Shown: one piece after another, positions 53,820-63,635 of the stretch
How the letters are laid out: every line of letters starts with the position of its first letter
Numbering within the stretch: position 1 is the stretch's first letter
From: Bacteroidota bacterium
GTDB taxonomy: Bacteria > Bacteroidota > Bacteroidia > B-17B0 > Aurantibacillaceae
Direction: 5' to 3'
DNA length: 64,000 nucleotides
Assembly (NCBI GenBank): GCA_030681615.1
Contig: JAUXSA010000035.1
Coordinates: 1 to 64,000 of the forward strand
The notes under the pieces: model-generated
Database searches by the model: none
Told to the model about the DNA's origin: nothing
The model's input: only the letters and a program-made list of their open reading frames with translations
Translations under genes and position numbers: made by a program

Positions 53820-56800
53820 TTACCTGTTTAATAAAGCAGCAGCTTCAGCACCATAAACTTTTTTACCATCTTTGTAAACAGTAATAAACGCATCGGTAAT
53901 ACCAATACTAACGGCTTGCTCTTTTAATGTTTTAGCGAATTTTGCGTCTGTAAAATTACCAATGTTGTAAATGTATAACGCGTTAATGAGTTTATTCTCA
54001 ACCGGCCATGCTTTAATGGCTGAGAATCTTGCCGCAACATCATTAGGTACTTGTCTGCTGTATGCACCTATCTGTACTTTAAAGCTAACACCTTCTTCGT
54101 TTGCTTTAACACCATTTTCAGGCGTAGCAGCAGGGTAACTTGTTACACCATTCGTAAATGGTTGTACTGTTGTTGTAACTGCCGGTGTATTATTTACTGG
54201 CGTATTGTTTACTGGTGTGTTATTAACCGGCGTATTATTTACAGTACCACCTTCAGGGAAAACGATCGGATTTTGCGGTTCTAATTTTACTGAAGAGTCG
54301 TTTACTTTTTTGTCTTTACCTTCTGCAAAAGTTATACGTTTACCATTTAAGTATGCACTTACAAATGCGTCGCGCACATAACCTTCAGCAACTCTTCTCT
54401 TATCTGTTAATAATCTTTCAGGATCGCTGTATATTCCGGCAGTATAACGGTATAAACCGCTTGGTAATTTCTCGCTGAAGATAGGACCAAGACCTTTTAA
54501 CTGACCTTTAGTTACCTGCCTGTTATAAACACCAATTTGAACGGTAAATAATAAACCATTTATTTGTTCTAATTCTTTTGTAACGTTAACGGGTTCTGTT
54601 ATATTAAAATTAGTTTGGGTAACTGTTGTAGCATTTACTTTTGGCACATTTGAATTGGCTGTAATGCCGGCAGACGTTGGCGCGTTGTTATCTATGGTTT
54701 TACCTTCTTTATTCAATAATTCAATTGCTTCTGCAATTGTAACACGTTTACCGTTAAAGTAAGCTACAACAAAGGCATCGTTATAACCTAAATTACGAAG
54801 ATCATTTTTAACCGCACTTGCGTTCTCAAACTTAACAAAGTTACCGGCCGTGTAACGGATGTAACCATTACCAACGGTTTCGCCATTAAGCGGACTTAAA
54901 CCTTTAAAGGCATCGTTTGCCAATTGATTTTTGAATGCACCAATTTGTACCCTGAACACCAATCCGTCTGGCATTTTTGAATCTACAGGAATTGGTTTAG
55001 CTGCGTTATAAGCATTACCAGATACAACTTCAAGACCTTCGATCTTAACTGTTCCTTTAGTGTTGTTTACAGCTGGATTGGTTGTGTTATTATTTGCAGT
55101 GTTGTTAGGATTATTCCTTGGGTTGTTATTGGTTGTGTTGTTACCGTTATTTCTTGGGTTATTATTGGCAGTATTATTTGCAACTACTTTATCGCCGGTA
55201 ATTTTGTTTAACTGGTTAACGGCTGCATCACCTGTTTTTGCAGCTAAAGTAAGCAGTTTGGCTTTTTCTGTTGGCTTTTGTTCTTGTGTTGATTTAATTA
55301 ATAAACGTTTTGATTCAGCATTTAATTCGTCTGCATTTTGTTTTACTATCTTTTCGTCTGCCGTTAAATTTTTTGGAACATATGTTTTTGCTGTTTCGTA
55401 TTCTAAACTTAAGGCATTGGTTAAATTGGTTAATTCTAATGATTGTTTATCTTGTACCGTTTTTTGTTTTTGAGCTAAGTTTGGTGGTAAATTAGAAGTA
55501 GTGTTATTATCAATAGTAGCAGGTTTAACTATATAATCAGGATATGTTTTCTTTAGCTCTGTAATTAACTGATTTTGTTTAATAAGTAATTCTGCTTCTT
55601 TTTCTTCAGCATTACTTAATGCACCTATTTTTGCAGCGGTGTTTGTTTGCGCATTAGCTTCTTCTCTTAATTTTTGTGCTTGCGTTTTTAAAACAGCTAC
55701 TTCATTATTTTTTTGTTCTAATTCAGTTGTTAGAGTAGGGTTATCAGTTTTTAATTTGGTCAACAACTCCGTAATAGCATTGTTATTTGTTTTGTAATCT
55801 ATTTCATTGCCTTGTTGCGTTAAAGTAGAAGCTTCCGCCTTTTTATTTTGAGATGTATTCTCAAACTCATTTGCTTTAGCAATAAGACTATCTTTTTCGG
55901 TTCCTGAAGCTGTATTGGCTTTGCTTTTTAATTCAGATGATTTATTACTTAGTTCTTCCGCTTCAACAGTTAATGCATCTGCTTTTGTTTTAAGTTCTGC
56001 CGGTGTTATATTGTTTGTTGTTGCGGTTGGGTTTTGATCTTTATAGGTTTTTATCTCTGCTTCAACTGCATTGTTCTCTTCGTCGGTATTTTTTAATTCT
56101 GTAAGTGCGTTATTTTTTAATCGGTTAGCCTGTGGATTTTTAAGTGTAGTAGGTTGTTTATTTTCAAAATAACCTAAGATCTGATTAGCCGTAGTATCAG
56201 TTTTACTTAATTCATTTATACCAACTGTTTTTGTATCCACCACTTTTGTAGTTGCGGTAGTTGTATTATCCTTTGTAGCAGATGAAGTAGTTGTTGCAGT
56301 AGAATTGTCTTTCGTTGAATTATCTGTTGTTGTATTGTCCTTTGTGCTGTTGTCTTTTGTAGAATTATCTTTTACAGTTGTTGTAGCAGTTGCAGTAGAA
56401 TTCTCACTGATAGTATTGTCCTTTGTTGAATTATCTTTCGTTGAATTGTCTTTAGTGTTATTATCAGTTGTTGTATTATCCTTGGTGCTATTATCCTTTG
56501 TTGAATTGTCTTTAGTGTTATTCTCTTTAGTGGTATTAGCAGCAATTTGATTGTTAACTTTTTTGTTCAAGGCATTCAATTGATTAATAGCTTCCAGTTG
56601 TTTTTTTGTAGCGGCTATCAGGTCATTTAATTTCTCATTATTGTTTGTACCTGAATCTGATTTTTGTTTTAAACCTGTTGCAGCGGCAACTTTATTATTA
56701 GCCGCAATTGATTCACTTTTTAAACTTGGAGTGTTAGATATAATAGTTTCATTTGGTTTTAAACTGTTATTTAATTGTTCTATCTCTAAAACATTGGCAT

Positions 56801-59800
56801 CGTATAATTTTTGGTAAGCAGCAGTTTTAGTTGCAGCCAAACTGTTTAACTCTGTATTAACGGCTTCGAGCTTGGCGTTTACTGTATTATCATCCTTCAC
56901 TACTTTAATAGATGAAGTAGAGGTTAGTGCAGTTTTTAAAGTAGTCGTAGGATCTGATTTTTTAAGTAGATTAAGCGCTTCTTGTTGTTTATTAAGTGCC
57001 CAGGCTTCTTTTTCTTCCGCATTGCTCATGCTTCCTAATTTAGCACCGGCGTTTGGTAACGAGTTAGCTTCAACCCTGATATTCGCAGCTTGTTTAAATG
57101 CAACTGCTGCTTCATCATTCATTTTCTTCGCACTTTCAATATCTGCATCGGATGCTTTTTTATTGGCGATCAGCGTATTTATATTATCAAGGTTGGTGTT
57201 ATAAATTGCAGAGTTATCATTTTTTGCAATTTCCGCGGCCTGTAAATTTTTTTCGTTACCCTGGTCTTCTAAAGTTTTAGCTTCACTTAATAATTTTTCC
57301 TGTTCAGCACCAGTCTTCGTTTGCGCATCGTTCTTTAATTTTTGTGATTTGCCAAATAACTCTTCCGCTTCAATATTTAATTGTGTTGGTGTTACATTAT
57401 TAGAATTAGTTCCAATATCCGATTTTTGAAGTTCAGCTTTGGTGGTGGCAATAATGTCTTTTAATTTCTTTTGTTGTGCAAAGGCGTCATTAATTTTTGA
57501 ATCGGCTTCTATTTTTAATTTTTGTGCTTCTGTATTTTGGTAAGAGTTATATTCAAAATTGGCATTATCATTAGTGCTTAATTGATTATTAAGGTCATCA
57601 AGATTTTTTATGGCCTCGCCGTTATTTTTAGCAGCAATAGGGTTAAGGTTAATTGTTTTTTCGTTAGGATTAGATGTAGTATTTGTTTTTGCGATCTCTG
57701 CATTTAATGTTTGTACTTTTTTATTATTATTTGCAATTAACAAGTTGTTCTCTTTTTTAGAAGTTTCCAATTGTTTTATTTCGTTCGTGATTTGTGTTTT
57801 GGCTGCAGGTGTTTTTGCTTTTACTAATTCTTTTTTATTGTTAGCAATTGCCGCGTCAATTTCTTTATTGTAGCTAAGAATTTGTTTGTTGCTTTCAATA
57901 TAGTTTTGCGGACTGTTTACATCGGTAACAGCAATTTTATCTTTGTACTTATCTTCCAATACCTTATCGGTAATTTTATTTGCGGCTGTAGCAGTTACAC
58001 TTGTGTTAGTGCCAATAGCACTGGTTGTGCCTGTTGAACCGGCGGTGTTGGTGTTAATGGCATTTGTTTTAGCCGCTGCAATTGTCTCCGTCTTAACTTT
58101 TGTTGCAAGGTCTAATTCATTTTTCAGAGTAGCCAACTCATCATTTAATTTTTTGATCTCAACCTGGTTTTGCGCAACCTGTTTTTCTTTTTCTGCCTGT
58201 TCTGTTTTAAGTTCGGTTATCTGGTTATTTATAACTTCTTTATCCTTTTTCTTTTTTGTATTGCTAAGATCTACTTGATCACTTGTTATCTCATTTTTAA
58301 TATCACCAATTTCATTATTTAATGACCTATTTGTTTTTTCTACAATATCAATTTCTTTTTCTTTTTGCTCTACATTTTCCTTTATTGATTTGTAAAGGTT
58401 ATCCGAAGTCTTTTCTTTATTTGATAATGCTGCAATTTGTTTTTGAAGGTCATCGAGTTTTGCTAACGACTCGGTGTTATTCTTATTTTTATTAATGTTT
58501 ATTTTTTCAAGTTCGTTGGCATACTGTTCATTTAAGATAGCCTCTTTTTGTTTATTGGCGGCATCTTCTTTTAATGAGTTGGCAAAAGTTAAGATCTTAT
58601 TTGCGGTTGCCAGTTCATTCTCTCCTTCAGCTTTAAGAGCGTTACCTTTTTCTATCTCTTTATTTTTTTCCTCTTCATTGGCTATAGTTTGTGCATTCTT
58701 AAGAATATCATCACCTTCGGCTATTTTTTTATTTGCCTCTATTTTTTTCTGCTCACCTAATTGTTCTGCATCCCATTCATCCTGCTGTAATTGCGCCGCT
58801 TCTTTTTTAGAATCGTTAGCATCTTGTTTGGCAATATCTAACAGTTCTTTATTAGATACTGCGGCTACCGTTTTTGTTGTGGCTATACTTGTTGTGTTTA
58901 CAGCAGCTTTAGTTGTTGTATCAACACCTGCATCAACAACTGTTGGGCCGGTATTGGTATTTGTATTAACAGCCACATTGTTTTTTGCTGTAGTATCCAA
59001 TACGGTTGGACCAAGTTTATTTTCCCCTTCGTTCACATCAAGTTTCGATTTCTTCTCGATGAGTTTTAGGTATTGCAAATAACTATCGTCGGTTGGTGTT
59101 TCATCAAAATAGTTTAAGATCTTTAATATACCCTTGTCGTAAGAAATAGTTTGTTTTAACGGTCTGGAGTTTGTAGCAAGAGGTAAGCCAACCCTTTCTG
59201 ATTGTGTTTTTAAACCAGGCGTTTCAACCGTGTATAACAACTTTGCACCATTTGGAAGATCCATTAAATAATTACCATTGTCTTCTGCTTCATACACACC
59301 AACAATTTCGCCATTGCCCATGTTTTTTACAGTAACCTTGCTTTTTAAACTTTGTTGGGCGTTTTCTTTTACAACCGTTCCTTTAAGCACTAAAATATCT
59401 ATGATCTTACGTTCAGTATTAACTTTTAAGACATCAATTTTTCCCGGGGGGCTTTGACGACCTGTACTAAAATACGCTACTTTTTCTAGAGAATCGGTTA
59501 CATACAAGTAATCGTCATCTGGTGAGTTAATAGGAAATTCAAGGTTTATAGGCTGTGTCCACGAATCTGTTGCTTCAATATAATCAGATTTAAAAATATC
59601 GTAACCACCCATGCCATTGTGGCCTTTACTGGCGAAATAAAGTGTTCTTCCGTTAGGATGAAGGAATGGATAATCTTCATCGTAATCGGTATTGATGCCA
59701 TTTAATTTTACAGGTTTTGCAAATTCGCCGTTTGCTAATTTAATAGCGTAGTAAATGTCTTTGCTGGTTGTGTTTTCGCCATAGCTGCTAAAAAAAACTT

Positions 59801-60476
59801 TGTTAGCACTGCGCGGTAAATAGACAACTGATTTTTCTTTTTTTCTTTTATCGGCGCTGGTTCTAAAGGCTTCGGGTTTTATCAATAATTTGCCGCCAAT
59901 GTCTTTAAGATCGTAACTTCTAAAATAATCGGCCTCGTTCAGTTGTTTTTTTGCCTTTATTTCAAGATCAGTTAGATTACTTAATAGGCGTTTACCATAA
60001 CCGCAGGAAATAATTTCCCGATCGACCATTAATTTTTTTTGTTTAGAAGAGGAGCCTACCTGTTTGTATTCGTTATAAAATTTAATTGCTTCATCAAACA
60101 TGTAATTAATGTGGTATGCTTTCCCCAAATAGAACTTTACTTCTTTTGAAGTTTCTTCTGCACGGCTATTAGCAAAAATGAGATAAGGCAGACATTTCTT
60201 TTTATCCGGCTCGCTGTAGATCATACAAACTCCTAGTCTAAAATTGTATTCAGGATCTTTTGGATAATTGGAAACTAGCTGTGCATAAAGCTTGTAAGCC
60301 TTGGTAAACTCATCATCTTCATAGAGTTTGTCGGCTTCTTTTTTAATATCTTCGATAGAAATATTTTGAGAAAAAACAGGGCAAGAAATTATCAGTGTCA
60401 ATAAAACGATCGTTTTTTTAACAATTCTTAGTTCTGGGAATAAAACGTTTAATAAGGTATAAAACCTTAATCTCAT
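53820..60476 (-). CDS. 2218-residue TPR / PD40 / coiled-coil / SPOR-like envelope protein
   Basis: The ATG gives a long signal peptide ending in CPVFSQ. Then come TPR helices (about 45-160), a PD40-type propeller (about 200-350; NKVFFSSYGEN, GHNGMGGYDIFKSD), a regulatory-like beta domain (about 365-440), and roughly 1400 residues of coiled-coil rich in N, K, E, A and T (AQQKKLKDI, SKKENNLLIANNNKK). A low-complexity KDNST repeat lies at about 1315-1400. Three SPOR-like modules lie at the C terminus (VQIGAF near 1838, VQIGVY near 1974, VQIGAY near 2129). SPOR domains bind denuded peptidoglycan glycan strands. The N-terminal half resembles PorE-like proteins, with SPOR modules in place of the OmpA domain. 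Probably a periplasm-spanning structural protein; function unknown. Confidence 0.82.
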   Translation of the reverse strand: MRLRFYTLLNVLFPELRIVKKTIVLLTLIISCPVFSQNISIEDIKKEADKLYEDDEFTKAYKLYAQLVSNYPKDPEYNFRLGVCMIYSEPDKKKCLPYLIFANSRAEETSKEVKFYLGKAYHINYMFDEAIKFYNEYKQVGSSSKQKKLMVDREIISCGYGKRLLSNLTDLEIKAKKQLNEADYFRSYDLKDIGGKLLIKPEAFRTSADKRKKEKSVVYLPRSANKVFFSSYGENTTSKDIYYAIKLANGEFAKPVKLNGINTDYDEDYPFLHPNGRTLYFASKGHNGMGGYDIFKSDYIEATDSWTQPINLEFPINSPDDDYLYVTDSLEKVAYFSTGRQSPPGKIDVLKVNTERKIIDILVLKGTVVKENAQQSLKSKVTVKNMGNGEIVGVYEAEDNGNYLMDLPNGAKLLYTVETPGLKTQSERVGLPLATNSRPLKQTISYDKGILKILNYFDETPTDDSYLQYLKLIEKKSKLDVNEGENKLGPTVLDTTAKNNVAVNTNTNTGPTVVDAGVDTTTKAAVNTTSIATTKTVAAVSNKELLDIAKQDANDSKKEAAQLQQDEWDAEQLGEQKKIEANKKIAEGDDILKNAQTIANEEEKNKEIEKGNALKAEGENELATANKILTFANSLKEDAANKQKEAILNEQYANELEKININKNKNNTESLAKLDDLQKQIAALSNKEKTSDNLYKSIKENVEQKEKEIDIVEKTNRSLNNEIGDIKNEITSDQVDLSNTKKKKDKEVINNQITELKTEQAEKEKQVAQNQVEIKKLNDELATLKNELDLATKVKTETIAAAKTNAINTNTAGSTGTTSAIGTNTSVTATAANKITDKVLEDKYKDKIAVTDVNSPQNYIESNKQILSYNKEIDAAIANNKKELVKAKTPAAKTQITNEIKQLETSKKENNLLIANNNKKVQTLNAEIAKTNTTSNPNEKTINLNPIAAKNNGEAIKNLDDLNNQLSTNDNANFEYNSYQNTEAQKLKIEADSKINDAFAQQKKLKDIIATTKAELQKSDIGTNSNNVTPTQLNIEAEELFGKSQKLKNDAQTKTGAEQEKLLSEAKTLEDQGNEKNLQAAEIAKNDNSAIYNTNLDNINTLIANKKASDADIESAKKMNDEAAVAFKQAANIRVEANSLPNAGAKLGSMSNAEEKEAWALNKQQEALNLLKKSDPTTTLKTALTSTSSIKVVKDDNTVNAKLEAVNTELNSLAATKTAAYQKLYDANVLEIEQLNNSLKPNETIISNTPSLKSESIAANNKVAAATGLKQKSDSGTNNNEKLNDLIAATKKQLEAINQLNALNKKVNNQIAANTTKENNTKDNSTKDNSTKDNTTTDNNTKDNSTKDNSTKDNTISENSTATATTTVKDNSTKDNSTKDNTTTDNSTKDNSTATTTSSATKDNTTTATTKVVDTKTVGINELSKTDTTANQILGYFENKQPTTLKNPQANRLKNNALTELKNTDEENNAVEAEIKTYKDQNPTATTNNITPAELKTKADALTVEAEELSNKSSELKSKANTASGTEKDSLIAKANEFENTSQNKKAEASTLTQQGNEIDYKTNNNAITELLTKLKTDNPTLTTELEQKNNEVAVLKTQAQKLREEANAQTNTAAKIGALSNAEEKEAELLIKQNQLITELKKTYPDYIVKPATIDNNTTSNLPPNLAQKQKTVQDKQSLELTNLTNALSLEYETAKTYVPKNLTADEKIVKQNADELNAESKRLLIKSTQEQKPTEKAKLLTLAAKTGDAAVNQLNKITGDKVVANNTANNNPRNNGNNTTNNNPRNNPNNTANNNTTNPAVNNTKGTVKIEGLEVVSGNAYNAAKPIPVDSKMPDGLVFRVQIGAFKNQLANDAFKGLSPLNGETVGNGYIRYTAGNFVKFENASAVKNDLRNLGYNDAFVVAYFNGKRVTIAEAIELLNKEGKTIDNNAPTSAGITANSNVPKVNATTVTQTNFNITEPVNVTKELEQINGLLFTVQIGVYNRQVTKGQLKGLGPIFSEKLPSGLYRYTAGIYSDPERLLTDKRRVAEGYVRDAFVSAYLNGKRITFAEGKDKKVNDSSVKLEPQNPIVFPEGGTVNNTPVNNTPVNNTPVNNTPAVTTTVQPFTNGVTSYPAATPENGVKANEEGVSFKVQIGAYSRQVPNDVAARFSAIKAWPVENKLINALYIYNIGNFTDAKFAKTLKEQAVSIGITDAFITVYKDGKKVYGAEAAALLNR
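56290..56535 (-). repeat. 15-bp (NSTKD) tandem repeat region
   Basis: Degenerate 15-bp units coding N-S/T-T-K/T-D recur about fifteen times, interrupted by A/T-rich spacers. Such tracts tend to change copy number by slippage. Confidence 0.75.
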
Positions 60477-60608
60477 AAAATCAATTGTTGTAAAATTAAT
60501 AATATTATTAGAATGAAGCTATATTAATTGAGGTGCTATAACTAATAAATTTCCATATTACTTGTGTTAAAAATATGATAAATTAACTATAATTTAAAAT
60601 TAATGAAT

Positions 60609-60616
60609 TATATTTG
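60609..60616 (+). promoter_or_regulatory. -7 box TATATTTG
   Basis: Exact TAnnTTTG match 28 bp before ATG 60645; it excludes the upstream ATG at 60603 as start codon. Confidence 0.55.
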
Positions 60617-60644
60617 CACATTAACCTTTAAAACTAAAAACAAA

Positions 60645-61691
60645 ATGATTAAAAAATTACTTATTGTTGCTTCAGTTGCTTTATCAGTTACTGCTAGCGC
60701 GCAAACAGGCAGAATTGTTACGAATACTCAGATCTTAGAAGCTAATTCTGAAATTTCAAAATCTATTACTTACAAGGCTTCATCAGCTGCTTTAGGTTGT
60801 GATACAATTACAACTGCTCAAAACGCTTCATTAAGCTTAAATACAGCAGGTTCTGATACAGCTACTCCAGGTTGTTCTCCAAAAGCAGGATATGTTTTTG
60901 GTTCAAACTGTTACCAGGATAAAGAAAAGGCAAATTATTTTCCAATAGCTTCTTATAGCTCAATTGCTCAAGGTACTGTTACTGGTGTTATCGTTACCTT
61001 CTTTAAGAACTTAACAAGAGGTACTGGTGGTACTCCAACTTCAACTGTTGGTATGACTGTTTACAATGGCTCTTTAGCAGGCGGACCAACTAGTGTTTTA
61101 AGTCAAACTATGGCTACAATGGCACAAGTTTTAGCTGCTCAAAGTAATCCTTCTGTTACAGCTTTCAGCTATTTATTTAGCTTACCTGGTGGTGGTGTTG
61201 TTGCACCAACAACTGGCGGCTTTTTTGCTTCAGTTGTAATTCCAACAGTTGCTGGTGATACAGCGGTAGTATTTAACTCTCCTGCTTCTACAATTGATTA
61301 TGGATACGAAAAATGGTCTGATAACTCATGGCATTCAATCAGCTCTGCATGGGGTGCAGCTTTAAAAGCTAACTTATCAATTTACCCAATAGTTTGTGGT
61401 AACGTTGTTATCACAGGTATCTCTAAAAACTTAGGTATAAGCAAAGATGTTAAAATTATGCCAAATCCATCTACTGGATTAGTTAATTTAGCTGTTACTT
61501 TACCAAGTACTCAAGATCTTAATGTTACTGTAACTAATGCTTTAGGCCAGGTTATTGTAAACAATAATTATAACTCAGTTTTAGTTGATGTAATTTCTTT
61601 AGACCTTAACAATCAAACTAACGGTGTTTATTTTGTTACTGTTAGCAATGGTAAAGATAAAATGGTACAACGTTTGATCATCAACAAATAA
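60645..61691 (+). CDS. secreted protein with T9SS type A sorting domain
   Basis: 348 residues from ATG 60645 (MIKKLLIVASVALSVTASAQ, signal peptide). The middle is a Thr/Gly/Ser-rich beta domain of about 250 residues that I do not recognise; the segment GCSPKAGYVFGSNCYQDKEKANYF contains its Cys residues. The last ~75 residues are the type A C-terminal domain (VKIMPNPSTGLVNLAV, VTNALGQVIVNN, LDLNNQTNGVYFVTV, MVQRLIINK). This is cleaved on export, and the protein is attached to A-LPS or released. A strong promoter and a perfect terminator suggest high expression. It forms a pair with the next gene. Confidence 0.9.
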   Translation: MIKKLLIVASVALSVTASAQTGRIVTNTQILEANSEISKSITYKASSAALGCDTITTAQNASLSLNTAGSDTATPGCSPKAGYVFGSNCYQDKEKANYFPIASYSSIAQGTVTGVIVTFFKNLTRGTGGTPTSTVGMTVYNGSLAGGPTSVLSQTMATMAQVLAAQSNPSVTAFSYLFSLPGGGVVAPTTGGFFASVVIPTVAGDTAVVFNSPASTIDYGYEKWSDNSWHSISSAWGAALKANLSIYPIVCGNVVITGISKNLGISKDVKIMPNPSTGLVNLAVTLPSTQDLNVTVTNALGQVIVNNNYNSVLVDVISLDLNNQTNGVYFVTVSNGKDKMVQRLIINK

Positions 61692-61712
61692 TTTTATTTT
61701 AAATTTTTTTTT

Positions 61713-61746
61713 AAAACCCTCACCGTAAATTCGGTGAGGGTTTTTT
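61713..61746 (+). terminator. perfect Rho-independent terminator
   Basis: A 13-bp perfect stem aaaaccctcaccg / cggtgagggtttt with a taaatt loop and T tail. Confidence 0.95.
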
Positions 61747-61850
61747 AATTAAAACGATTTTAGAAAAAAAACAGTTGTCCAATGCTTTCCCCAAATTGTT
61801 AAAAATAAATTTAAATGATTTATTTTCTGTAAATGGATTTATATTTTTTA

Positions 61851-61858
61851 TATATTTG
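61851..61858 (+). promoter_or_regulatory. -7 box TATATTTG
   Basis: Exact TAnnTTTG match 30 bp before ATG 61889; the upstream TTG at 61775 is thus not the start. Confidence 0.55.
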
Positions 61859-61888
61859 ATACTTAAACATCTAAAAAACGAAAAAAAC

Positions 61889-63559
61889 ATGAAAAAAATT
61901 ACTTTAACTTTATTTACCGCAATGCTTTCATTGGCATCATTTGCTCAGGTAAACACTGTAGTAAATGTTCCAACGCCAAATACGGCACCTGGAACTACCG
62001 GCCTACGTGCTCCGAATGGAACTACAGGTCATACAGTAATGAGAGGTCAATACTTTATTCCTACAGCTGATCTAACAGCTTTATCACCAACTATTACATC
62101 TTTTGGTTTTGCATTAACAAGTGGTGTTAATGCTGCTGCATCTGGTACTTTAACTGTTTATCTTGTTCACACAAGTGCTACATCTTATACTGCAGGTACT
62201 ACATGGAACACAGCAGGTATGACTACAATTTATTCAGGGGCATATAGCATTCCTGTTGGAGCTGCTGCTGCAAATGTAGATTTAACTTTACCTTCTGCAT
62301 TTAACTATACTGGTGGTGCTTTAAATATTGCTTATGAATATACTGCTGGTGTTACTGCTGGTACAGGTGCAATTTATACTGCTTTTGCAGGAACTGCTTT
62401 AGGTGCTACAGGTGCTTCAGCTTCTCTTACTGCACCAGTATTAGGTGGTACAGGTTTTAGACCAGTTTTACGTTTTGGTACTCCAAACACGTTCACTAAC
62501 GAGATCGTTGTTCAAAGTATTAACGCTCCGGGTAAATACCCAACTACATTTGCTACACCTCAGGCTGTAACTGCTGTAATTATGAACGGAAGTAACATTA
62601 CTAAAACAAACATTGGTGTTGGTTTAAGCATCGCAGGTTCAAATCCATTCACAAATGCTCAATTCATTGCATCTTTAGCTGCTGGTGCAACTACAGTTGT
62701 AACTTTTGCTGCTGCTCCAACATCTGTTCAAGGTATTCAAACAGTTTCAGTAGGCGTTGCTCCTGATCAAAATAACCTTACCAATACAATTACTCAAACT
62801 CAAAGCGTTACTTGTGATGTTTGGGCTTATAATCCTCCATCTGGTTCTTATACAGCTGGTGTTGGTTTTAATACTGGTTCAGGTATTATTAGCAGCCAAT
62901 TCTCTACGCCTGTAAATGCAACTACAACTGCTGTTCGTATTGCTGTTTCAACAGATACTGCTACTCCGGGTAATTCTATCTACGGTGTGTTATTAAACAC
63001 TGCAGGAACAATTATCGGACAAACTAACACAGTTGTTGTTACTCCTGGTATGTTAGGTACATTCCAAACTTTAAACTATACAACTACTCAGGCTTTAACT
63101 GCTGGTACAATTTACTATACTGGTCTTGCTCAAACTGCAAATGCTACAGGTTGGTTCCCACTTGGTTCACAAGCAACGCCTGTAACTCCAACTAATTATT
63201 ATACTTCTGCATTAACTGCTACAGCTGCACCTGCTTTTTTAGCAAGTAACTTAGGTTATTTTGGTATCGAAGCTGTATTCACTAGTACTTGTGGATCTAT
63301 TGGTCTTACTGAGTTAGTTGCTGCATCTAAAGTTGCTGTTTATCCTAACCCAACTGTTAATGGTAAAACTACTATTGCAGGTTTAGAAGGAACTAACACA
63401 GTTACTGTTTACAACATGTTAGGTCAATCAGTTTTAACTTTAACTTCAGACAGAGAAGTAGTTTCAATTGATCTATCTAGCCAGCCTTTAGGTAACTATT
63501 TAGTAAGAGTTACTGATTCTAATAAAGCTACTAAAACAGTTAAAATTATCAATCAATAA
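61889..63559 (+). CDS. secreted protein with T9SS type A sorting domain
   Basis: 556 residues from ATG 61889 (MKKITLTLFTAMLSLASFAQ, signal peptide). A beta-rich, Thr/Ala/Gly-dominated body (about 30-480), not recognised, with a possible adhesion or lectin-like layout (VNVPTPNTAPGTTG, GTLTVYLVHTSATSY, QTQSVTCDVWAYNPPSGSY). It ends in a type A sorting domain (VAVYPNPTVNGKTTIAGL, YNMLGQSVLTL, LSSQPLGNYLVRV, KTVKIINQ). It has its own promoter and terminator, and codon use very similar to the gene before it. Confidence 0.9.
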   Translation: MKKITLTLFTAMLSLASFAQVNTVVNVPTPNTAPGTTGLRAPNGTTGHTVMRGQYFIPTADLTALSPTITSFGFALTSGVNAAASGTLTVYLVHTSATSYTAGTTWNTAGMTTIYSGAYSIPVGAAAANVDLTLPSAFNYTGGALNIAYEYTAGVTAGTGAIYTAFAGTALGATGASASLTAPVLGGTGFRPVLRFGTPNTFTNEIVVQSINAPGKYPTTFATPQAVTAVIMNGSNITKTNIGVGLSIAGSNPFTNAQFIASLAAGATTVVTFAAAPTSVQGIQTVSVGVAPDQNNLTNTITQTQSVTCDVWAYNPPSGSYTAGVGFNTGSGIISSQFSTPVNATTTAVRIAVSTDTATPGNSIYGVLLNTAGTIIGQTNTVVVTPGMLGTFQTLNYTTTQALTAGTIYYTGLAQTANATGWFPLGSQATPVTPTNYYTSALTATAAPAFLASNLGYFGIEAVFTSTCGSIGLTELVAASKVAVYPNPTVNGKTTIAGLEGTNTVTVYNMLGQSVLTLTSDREVVSIDLSSQPLGNYLVRVTDSNKATKTVKIINQ

Positions 63560-63579
63560 TTTTAATTAACATAATTTCT

Positions 63580-63607
63580 AAAGCCCGGGTTTTCCCGGGC
63601 TTTTTTT
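63580..63607 (+). terminator. perfect Rho-independent terminator
   Basis: aaagcccggg-tttt-cccgggcttt, a 10-bp perfect stem followed by T residues, 20 bp after the stop codon. Confidence 0.95.
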
Positions 63608-63622
63608 ATGCTAAAAATATAG

Positions 63623-63630
63623 TATTTTTG
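63623..63630 (+). promoter_or_regulatory. -7 box TATTTTTG of bamD
   Basis: Exact TAnnTTTG match. The predicted transcription start falls within a few bases of the CTG at 63636, so the message may be leaderless. Confidence 0.55.
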
Positions 63631-63635
63631 CAGCT

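Noticed and set aside
56290-56535. CRISPR array
   Set aside because: The repeat is a 15-bp coding repeat without unique spacers, in frame in a larger gene; no Cas genes are present.
58474-59082. 202-codon frame on the + strand inside the giant coiled-coil gene
   Set aside because: It is the antisense shadow of an A/N/K/E-rich coiled-coil; the minus-strand frame has signal peptide, domains and a continuous 2218 codons.
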